Shown: positions 27,601 to 39,600 of the stretch, piece after piece
How the letters are laid out: every line of letters begins with the position of its first letter
Position numbering within the stretch: the first letter of the stretch is position 1
DNA from: Tribonema minus
Taxonomy: Eukaryota > Sar > Xanthophyceae > Tribonematales > Tribonemataceae
DNA: 64,000 bases
Direction of reading: 5' to 3'
NCBI GenBank assembly: GCA_017506865.1
Contig: JAFCMP010000547.1
Location: 496,001 to 560,000 of the forward strand
Notes under the pieces: generated by a model
Seen by the model: the letters and a program-made list of their open reading frames with translations, nothing else
The model's database searches: none
What the model was told of the DNA's origin: nothing
Translations under genes and position numbers: made by a program

Positions 27601-30600
27601 ACAATACTTCAGCTATGATACTACAAAATAGTGACAATGGTCAAAGAGACTCACCTTCACAGCTTCTTCAGCGCGGCAATACTTCAAGTATGATACTTGA
27701 CGTATGATACTACTTCAACAAAGTCTCACCTTCACGGCGCCCTTCTTGTCCGCTTGCCGTTGCAGCTCCGCCGCGGCCTCTGCGTTGCCGCCGGCCGCCA
27801 GTGGGGCACAGTGATCAAGCATGATACTTTGATACTTCAAAATAATTACAATGCTAAACAAGTCTCACCTTTACAGCGCCCTTCTGCAGCTGCGCCGCGT
27901 CCTCTGCGCTGCCCCCGGCCGCCAGCGCGGCGCGGTAGTACTTCAAGTATGACACTTGTTATACTTCAATGTAGTTGCAGTGCGCAGAAGCGTGACCGCG
28001 GGAATACTTCAAGTATGATACTTCAACATAGCCAAGAGAGTCTCACCTTCACAGCGCCCTTCTTGCCCGCTTGCCGCTGCAGCTCCGCCGCGACCTCTGC
28101 GCTGCCCCCGGCCGCCAGCGCGGCGCGGCAGTACTTCAAGTTTGACACTTGTCATACTTCAATGTAGTTGCAATGCGCAGGAGCGTCAGCGCAGGAATAC
28201 TTCAAGTATGCTACTTCAATATAGCACTATGATGAGAGTCTCACCTTCACAGCGCCCTTCTTGCCCGCCAGCCGCTGCAGCTCCGCCGCGGCCTCCGCGT
28301 TGCCGCCGGCCGCCAGCGCGGCGCGGTAGAGCATCTCCGCTGGTGCGGCAGCTGCGGACGCCCACTCCTGCGCATATACGCACACACAAATGGAGCGGCG
28401 CGCATCAGAAGATGTGTTTGCGGCAGTTGCAACGAAACGTCCAATGGGCAAAGCTTCCAGCCTATTAACTGCTCGGCCTAACCCTAACCCTGACCCTAAG
28501 CCTCCAACCCCAAAAGCGCTTTCGCAGGGTTAGGGTTAGGGTTAGGATCAGCAGCCGCTTGCACAGCACGCGTTTTAGGTTTAGGGCACGGGTTAGGATT
28601 AGGGTTAGGCTACTGGCTCTGTCGCCTGCGGAGCGCTTGTGCGCACACAAGAGTATGCTCCTTAGAGGTTAGGGTTAGGGTTACACATGTATGCTCCGCA
28701 TACATGTGAGGCTAGCGGCATACAACTTCCAGAGATGGCAGTCCGGTGAAGTATCGGCAATAGAACATGTAGAAGTACACGAGTACTTGTTGGCTTGTAG
28801 AGATTCTGTTTTCAACCGAGCGTGCAATGGAGAAAGAAGATGCGATCCAATAAGCCACCTCGTGGATTTCAACCATGCGCAGGGCGCCTCAGCACCCGAG
28901 TACTGACGCATGAAACGCGGCAGCTGACGTGTGCCCATTGTAATTCATTGAATTCATGTAATTCATTCGCTCCGACATGGCACGCCGCCGTTGTGAATGC
29001 GTGCTTGCCGACACCGTTCGGAAATCACTGTCATCGTGATTCATGCCGTGTTTGTCGTGATGACTTTTTTGTTGTTTATGACTTTACTGCCTCTTCTGCT
29101 TCAAGGTTGAAACTGCGCTGAATACAACCTCAAGCTGTCCGCATAGGTCGTGCGTCCCTTGACAAAAGCATTAGCCATGGCGTCTACTGCGGTTACAGCT
29201 GATGCGCTAACCCTAACCCTAAACGCAATAATCCAGGCAGTGAGCGGTGTGATGGCTCCAACCCTAACCCTAGGGTACGCACCTGTGCACGCCTGAGGAT
29301 CTTGGCCATCTCATCTGTATAAAAAACAACAACAGAGAGGCACGCAATTGCCGAAGGTATACATGAGAAAACAGCATGGTCAAAGGCACTTCACCGCTTT
29401 TGAAAGCGTGCAAAAGCTCTCTTTGCCACATAGGACAAGGACGGGCAAACCCCATGCACATGAACAGCATGTTCAAAGGCACTTCACCGCCTTTAAAAAC
29501 GTGCAAGAGCTCTGTCTGCGGCATGGGACAGAGACGGGCAAAGCGCATGCACGTGTCTCTCCCTGCGTACAGGAGCATCAGTCGAAGCGCGCACGCAGCC
29601 GCATCAACTTCAACTGTGATATGTTGAGCGCTGCTGTGGTGCAGGGGGTGAACACATGAACATTTCTTGCTGCCTTCAGAGGTGGGCCGCGATACTTCTG
29701 GCTGGCGTGCGTGGCGTGACACACCAACTTCAAGTGTTACTTCAAGTGCTACTTCTTTGCTTTGAATGTGCGCGACGATGAACCTTGCTGGCACTGCTCC
29801 AAAGGCTGGGATCAGGCAATACCACTTCAGCACGCAACTTACAACTTCAACTAAGAGTATGTACTCCAACTCTGCACCTGGGATCGCCGCCGTTCATGCG
29901 TACGGTCTCCGAGGCTCTCACATGCAGCACGCGACAGCGGCCCGCGTGAGCTACTGCATCAACAGCAGCAACGCCCTGCCTAAGAGGTGTATCAGAATTA
30001 CAAGCGCACACCTTACAGCAAGGGTTCGATTGTGAGTCTGGGTTGGTTCGCACGGGTGCGCCCTGAGCGAACGTCGCAAGGGTTAGGGTTAGGGTTATGT
30101 TAGTGAGGGTTAGCTACTGCCTCCGCAAGCGGCGCGCGCCCGCTCTACCCGTGCCGTATCAACGTACTTCACATTCTGATTTCAACTCTGCGCATGACAA
30201 AAGAACAACTACATAGATGTACAGACATGCAGACTCTATCATGCGCACTACACCAACATACCTCAAAATACTTTTAGAAGACCAGTGCAACTCTAAGCTA
30301 CAAAACATACTTCTTTTGTATACACGCGTACCCGTCTCGGCGACCCTCACGCGCAGCGAGCGCTCGCGCGACTGCAGCCGCGGCAGCTGCTGCAGCTCCA
30401 CCAGCAACGCCACCCGCTCTCTGCGCACTGCATCGACGTACTTCAAACACTTACTTCAACACTAATTTAAAAAAAAAAATACGTACAATGTGTACTCGTC
30501 TCTGCGATGCATCACCGCACTTCGCATACTTACTTCAACTCTGCGCACGACAAGGAAAAACAACTACATGTACATATTTACTGTTCATGTACGTACCCGT

Positions 30601-33600
30601 CTCGGCGACCCGATTGCGCAGCGCGCGCCTGCGCGACAGCAGCCGCGTCAACTTCTGCACCTCCCATCAGCGACGCCCGCCCGCTCACTGCAACGTGCTA
30701 ATACCTACTTCAAATTTGCGAGCGACAGATAAAGAGTACTATATGTATGCACAGACGTACCCGTCTCGGCGACCCTAACGCGCAGCGCGCGCCCGCGCGA
30801 CAGCAGCCGCGTCAGCTCCTGCAGCTCCACCAGCGACGCGCGCACGCCGTCCCCCTCCCCCTCCCCTCCTCCCCCCTCCTCCTCCCCCTCCCCCTCCTCC
30901 CCCTCCAGCTCCTCCTCCTCGTCGCCGTCAACTCCAACTTCATCTTCAACTTCATCTTCAAGTTTGTCGTCGTCGTCGTCGTCGCTGTCGAGGAGGCGCG
31001 GCGGCGGGCGGCGGCGGCGCGCGCGGCGGTACGCGGCGCGCGCGCGCGCGGCGGCAGGGAGAGGTGCGGCCGCAGCGCGTCGGACGCCTGCGCAAGCCAC
31101 TCGCGCGCGCCCACGGAGGCCTCCAGCAGCTGCGTTACGATCACCTGGCAGAGCGAGCGGAGGCAGCACAAGGTAGGGCTTGGATTAGGGTAACACGCTG
31201 CTGGCATCTTCATTGGCGCACGCGGCGGCAGCGTGAGGTGCGGCCGCAGCGCATCGGACGCCTGCGCGACCCACTCGCGCGCGCCCACGGACGCCTCCAG
31301 CAGCTGCGTCACGACCGCCTGTGGAGGCAGGCGGCGGCAGCACAAGCGCGGATTCAGTTTGAGTCAGGGTCTGGGTTAGGGTTGAAGCGCTGCTGGGTTT
31401 GGGCTAGGGTTAAATACTGGCAACTTCATAGGCATGCGGTCGCAGCGTGTCAGCGGCAGCGCGAGGTGCGGCCGCAGCGAGTCGAACGCCTGCGCGAGCC
31501 ACTCGCGCGCGCCCACCGAGGCCTCCAGCAGCTGCGTTACTACTGCCTGGCACAGCATGAGAGCGTGAAACAGATGAGAGCGCGTGCATGCGTCTTTCTG
31601 TTTGGCACTGAGAGTGAGCGGAGACAGAGGACGCCTCCAGCAGCTGCGCTACGACCGCCTGCGGAGGCGGCACACAAGAAGCGCGGATTCAAACGTGCGG
31701 ACGCTGCCGGGATCAGCGCTGCAAGCATGCAAAATTGTGGGTGCGTTCATTGTAGGGGTTCGGGCGCTATCAGTGAGGTGCGGCCGCAGCGCGTCGGACG
31801 CCTGCGCGAGCCACTCGCGCGCGCCCACGGACGCCTCCAGCAGCTGCGTTACGACCGCCCGGCGCAAGACAAGACATACAACAGCTGTCATGGGGGGGCA
31901 GTCACATGTTCCGGACGTTGCTGGGGATCATCACAGGCATGCGATCGTAGGTGTGTTCGCTGCTAAGGATCAGGCGCTGTTGGTGAGGCGCGGCGATGCA
32001 CTCGCGCGTGCCCACGGACGCCTTCAGCGGCTGCATTACGACTGCCTGGCGCAGCACGAGAGCCAGACGCTGCTGGGGACGGTATGGCGACGAGGAGAAG
32101 GCGGTGGGCACGCAATCCGTCTTTCTGTACAACATGGCACAGGCAGTCACGCTTGTACCGCCGCGTCAGGCGCACTACCTGCATCGGCTCAATAACATAT
32201 TCAAGCGTACCTGTATCTGCTCGATGAAGTTCTCGCAGGGAGACTCGTCTGGCCAAAAGACTCACTCGCTGTCTTTGCATTTGTAACTGACTGTAACTTC
32301 CGAAGGCACTGCAGTCATCGTGCGGCAGCATTCTGTACCTGTATCTGCTCGATGAAGTTCTCGCCGGGGGACTGGTCCGGCAGGGCGAGCGTTGCTGCCT
32401 CCACTAGCAGCTCCAGGCACATGGCGTGCGTGGGCTTCGGGAGCGTCTGGCCACCTACTTTCCGCCTCTTGTAGGCTGCGCCAGCACAGCGTGCAAGGAG
32501 CAGTGGGCATGAGCGGCAGCACCAGTCTGACACTCTGGTTGAAGAAATTGTTTTTGCGCCAGGGTACAAAGCGCAGTGACAAAAGGCTGAAGTTGAAGTT
32601 CAAGGCACATGGCGTGCGAAGGCTTCGGAAGCACCTGGCCGCCCCCTTTCCGCCTTTGCAGGCTGCGCCAGCGCATTTGCAAAGAGCGGTCGGTATGAGT
32701 GGCAGCACCAATGTGGACGCTCTTGGTTGGTAAAATTTATGCCAATATACAAAGCGAAGTGACAGTAAGTTCAAGTTGAAGTTTAAGGCACATGGCGGGC
32801 GAGGGCTTCGGAAGCGTCTGGCCGCCCACTTTCCGCCTCTGTAGGCTGCGCCAGTGCATTTGCAAAGAGCGGTCGGTATGAGTGGCAGCACTAGTGTGGA
32901 CAATCTTGGTGACAATTACGCAGGAAAGTGTGCAAAGCGTTGCATGAGCGGCGGCGGTGAGTTGAAGTTGAAGTTGCGGCGGCTGACGTCACCCTGTCTC
33001 TCTGCCGCCATCAACTTCTGTTACGCTGCGTACCATTACATCAGGTCAACAGCGTTTGCGCATGCACCCCATCGCGGTGCGTTTGCAGTTGCGGTGTCAG
33101 GTGGCCTGCATTGCGTGAACGCCACTCCAGTGTACTGCGTGTACTATCAGGAGTACAAGTGAACCGCATCTGTACCTGCAATGAACGCCGTCGCCTGCTC
33201 CACCAGCCGCACCCACTTGGCTTTCAGCTGCGTACGGTCTGCGCCGCGCCGTCCCCTGTCCAGCTGCTGCAATAGTTGAAGTAACATGGCAAGAGTTGAA
33301 TCAAAGAGTTGAAGTACCATGGAAAAGAGTTGAAGTAACATGGGCAGGAGTTGAAGTAAACAAGGGCGAGAGGTGAAGTAACAATGGGCAAGAGTTGAAG
33401 TAACATGGGCGAGAGTTCAAGTGCCATGGGTCAGACTAGCAAGGCTCTCGTAAAGTTGCAATGGTTGAAACAACAGTGGCAAGAGCTGAAGTGCCGCAGG
33501 TCAGAGTAGCAGACTCCTCGCTTGTTTGTCAATGATGCAACTTCACAACTGCCTAGACAATAGGTTTGCAGTGCAGGGTCACAGCATATTGTTTGAAAAG

Positions 33601-36600
33601 GTGTTTCTGGGCCTCGCCATACTTTCTGGGTCTTTCCATGTCCAGCTGCTGCACTAGTTGAAACCACAATTGGCAAGGGATGAAGTGCCACGCTGTGAGC
33701 CTAACACGAGCCCTAACCCTGACCCTGACCCTTAGAAAAGGCCCTTGAGGCGCGCAGAGGCGCGTATCAACATGCGCCTCACACAATCCCCAATGTCAAC
33801 CACACGCGCACAGCTGCTTCACGCCGGCCCTCGAACCGCGTCGCCCCCCAACTTACTGGCTCCCAACAGCCCAACTCACCGGCTCCCAACAGCCTACTCA
33901 CACGATAAACAATGCCGACCAGACGCACAGCTGCTGGTATCAGACCCCCAAGGCACGTCCCCCCCACTCACCGGCTCCCAGTACCCCCCAGCACTCGCAA
34001 ACCCCGCCGCCCCCCCCCCCCCCTTCGCAGACGGCGACTCCGTTGACGCAACAGACTCCGCCATGGATGCCGAGCGGCTCAGCACGCCATTCGCTCGCGC
34101 GCTGCCGCCGCCGCCGCCGCCGCTGCCGCCATGCGACGACACCAGCACCGCAGCCGCTGCCGCGGCCGCAGTCAGCACCTCGCCGGCGTCGTTGCCAGCG
34201 CCAGCGCCGGCGCCGATGCTGGCGCTGCGCGCGAAGCTCGCCTCCTTCTGAGCAGCGCTGCGCTCCTCCTTGTGGGCAGCGAGGAGCTCGCCGGCTCTCA
34301 TGATCGCCGCGGTCCTGTCCACACAGGTGCCGCCGCCGCCACCAAAAATGCCGCCGCCGCCGCCGCCGAGTCTCTTGGCGAAGGTGGCTTCTTGCGTGGC
34401 GTCAGCTGCGCTGCCACCGCCGCCGCCGCCGCCGCTGCTGCTGGCGAAGCTGGCCTCTTTGCCAGCAAAGCTGGCGACCTTGTCAGCGGCAGCGGTGGCG
34501 TCGTCTGCGGGATCATCAGCGGCAGCAGCGGCGCTCGCGGCGGCAGCGGCGGCAGCAGCGTCGGACGGAGAGCCATCGCCGCTAACCTCTTGCTGCTGCT
34601 GCTGCCCGTTGCTGGACTCCTCGTCGGATTCGAGGACGGGCGGGCACTGGCGCACCTGCGCGGGCGGGTGAGTTCACGCATGAACTGAGCGTGAGGACAC
34701 GTGTACTGTGAAGTACTTGGAAGTGTTCAGAAGTGCATAGCGCGGCTGTTCACATGCGGCCCAGTTCACGCGTGGACTGAGTGTGAATCGAGCTCGAGAG
34801 CATGTCTGCTGTCAAGTACTTGGAGTGCGGCTGTTTGCATGCGATGCAGGTGAAGTTTAGATGAAAACCTGGCGCTAAACAGCTGGTCATGCTTTTCGCC
34901 AGCATCAAGATGCGAGACCACGAGCATCAGGGGCCTTTCGGTCTGCCGTAACGCGCTGCGAGAGCGGTGGTATAAGATGGATGCGTTTGCAGCGCGCTAC
35001 ATCAGGCGGACGCTTTCAGCGGGCCGCGCATTGTTTCTTGAATGCACTGCCTTCTCTGTCGTGAGGAAGGCAGCAGACCGTGACCGCGAAGCCAAGCGGG
35101 AAAGCGCGCCATACTAGTGTTCAAGTGAGGTTGACTCTTGGAGTTGAATATGCCGCAGTTAAGTCGCCCTTAAACCACTTCCCATGCTGGGAACAGGGGA
35201 TAGGGTGGTGGAGGGGGCAACCATTTCTCATGCTTGGGGGGGGGGCGCCAACGAGATGCGATCCAGACCTATGAACACCAAACAACCTTGTCTTGTCCCA
35301 TTCTGATTGGGGGGGGGAGGCAAGCACGATCCTGCAAATACCGGGCAAGCAAGCGATGGCGGCGAAGGAGGCGAGCACACTCACCAGTTCCGCTGGGTAC
35401 GCGTACGCTGACGGGAAGTGCTTGGGGTCGGCGGAGCAGTGCAGCCGCCCCAGCGGCGCGCCGCGCTGGCGGTACATGAGCTGCCACTTGCTCAGCTGCG
35501 GCGTGGCAGGGACAACACGTGACAACGCTCAGCTCAGGTCCCGTCCGCTGTGAAGTAATGCATGATTTGGAATGAGGAATCTTGTGGTACGCGGCGTTGA
35601 ACATGTGACAACAAAACCCAAGACAACGGGAATGGAGGCATCATGTGATACATGAGCTGCCACTTGCTCAGCTGCGGTCGGGGGGGGGTACGACAAGTGA
35701 CAACACCCAGTCCAGCAGTCGCCTGGCGCAGAATGGGGTGTCATGCGGCGACGGAGACAACGCGTGGCGTTAAACACGCGACAACGCTCAGCTCAAGGGC
35801 TTTCTGGTGGAAATGGAGGTGGCATGTGGGACTTCAAAGCACATGAGCTGCCGCTTGTTCAGCTGCGGCGGTGGATACAGCATTGTGACAACGCTCAGCT
35901 CGGGTGTCGTCCAGTGTGAAATCAAGCATAGTTTGGAATGAGGTATCACGTACAGCGCGGCGTTGAACATGTGACAGCGCTAAGGTCAGGGGCGTCCCAG
36001 TGGGAATGGAGGTAGCATGCGTTAATGAGCTGTCGCTTGCTCAGCTCCGACGCCATCGCGGCGCCAAGATGCCCTCACAGGTCGCAGGGCCGGTGTGGTC
36101 CATATGGAGGCGCAGTCCTTTGAAGGATTCTACTTATCGTCTCGTGTTGGAAATGTGAGTCGCAGCCGTGACGGACAAAGGCGGACTGCCGGCCGGTGCG
36201 TCGGAGGTCTTGAGCGCCAACTTCAACTTCACATGATCAAGTTCACCTGTGGGGGTCAACTCCAAATGCGTGAGTGAACTTCAAGTTGTGAGTGAACTTT
36301 TGTCACCTGCATCACGGGGGTCTTGAGCGCCCCCTGCTTCTGCTCCTCGAGCGCATCTTCGGAGTCCACGCCGAGCTGCGTGGCCACCACAAACTGCGCC
36401 AGGCGCACGTCCCCGCCGTGGCTGTGCAGGCAGTGCAGCGCCTGCAGCACGGCACGCGCAATGCAGTCAGAATGCAGTCAGTCAGAAAGGTGGCCGGACG
36501 TAGATTGTGGCTGCGCCGCCCGCTGATTCACAACAGGGTGCGCAGTGAAACTTCAACCTAAAGTTTTCAGAAACAAAAAGCACGTATGGGACTGCATGCT

Positions 36601-39600
36601 GTGGACAAACTGCGCCAGGCGCACGTCGCCACCGTGGCTGTGCAGGCAGTGCAGCGCCTGCAGCATGCGGCGCAAGCGGTGAGAATGCGGTGAGAGTGCA
36701 GTTAGAATGGCGGCCGGTGGTAGGATGTGGCTGTGCCGCCTGCTGCTTCACAAAAGGCGCGCAGTGACAGGCACTTCAATTGCAACTGCAAGTTCAACAG
36801 CAACCGCTGTGCAGGCAGTGCAGCGCCTGCAGCACGCAGCGCGCGCGGTGAGAATGAGGTCAGAAAGGCGCCCACTGCTACATAGAACGTATGGCTGTGC
36901 CGCTCGCTGATTCACATTACGTGCGCAGTGACAAATACTTTAATAGCAATTTCAAGCGCAACTAAGGAAGGCACCCACAGGTAGAGCGGGGCTGTGCTAT
37001 AGGCGCAGTGACAACGGTCCCCTAAGGAAGGCACCTATTCGTACAGCAGGGCTGTGCCGCGGCGCAGCGCCTGCATGAGTCACCAATTGTGCTTGCCTGC
37101 TCCTCATCTTCGCGGGGCACCAGCCCCAATGACAACTGCCCTCACAACCCTTCACCATCTTACACCCACACCTCACGCATACTTGCCTAACTCTACAGTG
37201 ACTTTCCAACTCTGCTTCCTGCATCTTGAACTTCATAACCCGACTCTGAGGCGACTCTCCGACCCTGCTTGCCCGCTCGTCACCCAGAGCGCCAGCTCCG
37301 GTGCCAACTGCCCTTACAGTGCTTCACCCTCTTACACCTACACCTCACGCTGTAATATGCCAAACTCTACAGTGACTTTCCAACTCTGCTTGCCTACATC
37401 TTGAACTTCGAAACTGCACCTCTGAGGTGACTCTCTTACGCCCACACCTCGAACCGTAAGACATCTGCCCCTACAGTGGCTTTCCAACCCTCCTTGCCTA
37501 TATGCTTGAAACCTACATGATCAACTTCAAGAGCCTACTCTGAGGTGACTCTCCAACTGTGCTTGCCTGCTCGTCGTCCTCACAGGGCACAAGGTGGTCC
37601 CCTTCCATCCACGAGAACCCCGGCTCCTGTAGTGCAGGGGGGGGGGGAGGGGGGGGCATGTGAGCACACTCAAGGGGAGGGGCATGTGAGAGCGCACTCA
37701 AGTGTCTGTGGCTGTGCGAATTTCAGATGGCGTCAGCTTTGACACCATCTTCAACAAAGAAACTTCGACAACAAACGGATGGCACGCCTCCGCACGCACG
37801 GCTTGCCAACAAGGTAACGCTGTGATGGTGGCCTGACCTTAGCTACAGCGACAAAGCACGCTCCTCCAACAAGGAAACCTGCCGCTTGACATCAATTTGT
37901 GGTAATGCAACCGCAGCGGCCCGTGAGCAGCGAATACAGCCAAAGGCTCCTCCCCCAGACGCATGTGGTGCATGCCTAGACTAGCCATATTGAAGCTCAG
38001 CATTGGAAGCTTCAAACGCACGCCATCTGACAGCGCTTGCAGCGAGAGCTCATTCAAGCAGCAGCGGCGGTGCGGGGCACCAGCAGCGCTCCGCAGCAGC
38101 GCTCGGCGCAAAAGCAACTGCAGCTGCAACGCTCAGGCCAGCAGCACCACGCGATGCTCGCATCGCTCCACGCGCACACACGAGCAGCAGCGCTCAGCAA
38201 ATATATCGTTCATCACCTTCTGCATTACTGCACATTCAAGAGCGCTGTAACTAGCTGCTACACCTCCTGTGTTTGGGCCACCAGCTCGAGCTGGCCTACC
38301 GAACACGTGAGACCTTTCCGTACTGAACACCCATGCCCTCGAACGCTAAAAAGCTCGCACACAGAAGTCTTTTTGACCTGTGGATATGATGGCACTGTTT
38401 GACTCGTGGCCAATGACTGCAGCAGCGGCAACCACGCTCATTGGTGGAAGGCACTTGCGGCTAACCATCCTTTGCCACCTAGAGCTCTACGATCTTCTGA
38501 TTCGTTTCCATGTAACACAGCAACGCTCATCACACATGAGCAGCAGCGCTCAGCACACGAATGAGCAGCGGCGTGTTCAGCACAAAGTGAGCAGCAGCGC
38601 TCAGCACACACGTGAGAGCAACGCTAAAGACACAGGCATCTCTCACACACACAAGCAGCAGCGCTCCACAAACACCGAGCAGCAGCGCTCCAACACACAT
38701 GGGAGCAGCAGCGCTCCACGCGCAAGCCCCTCACCTCCGGGTGCTCGGACGGGTACGACGTCTGCTGCAGCAAGTTGCGCGTGAAGATGAGAAACGCGTC
38801 CACTGCGGCAGGTGCACAGGCAGCAAGCAGCAGACAGCCGCAGTCAGCGATCATTCGCGCGGGAGGCGCTGTCAGCCACGCGTCAGGAGCAAACCACAAA
38901 CGGCGTTGGCGATTTCAGGCGCGTCTTGAAGCGAGGGCTCGCGCCGCTTGGGGTTCGGGGTAGTGCGCCAGGTAGGTCATGCCGGCCGTGACCCTAGCCC
39001 TCGACGCTAGCCCTCAAAGCTGGCATTCCCCACCGCCAGCTGCACATGCGTCACAGCCGTGCACAGCGGCCCGTATCCGCCGCCGTTACAGTACCATATC
39101 CCCGCAGCCGTTGCGTCCTCCCCGATGTAGAGCCAAAGCCACGACCCTCACCAGCTGAGGAATGCTAGAAAGGCCGAGGACGGCTGTGGAAACAGACATG
39201 CGAATCTCAGCGGCATCCGTCAGCGCCCATAAATTGGCCACAACTGCACCTCGACACTTGTATGCGAGTCTACATTCCCGCTGTAATTCCCGCCTGTGGC
39301 TTCATAGCTCATCCTTACCGTAACCCTGACCAGTCGCTGCGAGCCGAAGAGTGCCGGAAGGGCCGAGGACAGCCGTGAAACTGAAAAACAGCTACACGAC
39401 TCTCTCGGCAGCTCCCTCAGTCAGCGCTCAACCTTTGGCCACACTTGCACTTCAGCTCTCTTGCGCGCAGCCCTAGCCTGGCCGCTTTTGTGTCCGCCAA
39501 CAGCTTCATGGCTCATCCTTACCACATGCGGACAGAGCAGCGCCCTTAGCCTACGGTCCAGTCCTACTCTGGCGTGGATGCACCAACTGTGGCTGCAGTA

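Noticed and set aside
34131..34688. Plus-strand Ala/Gly-rich ORFs
   Set aside because: Antisense of the low-complexity exon 9; composition follows from the GCC/GCT repeats.
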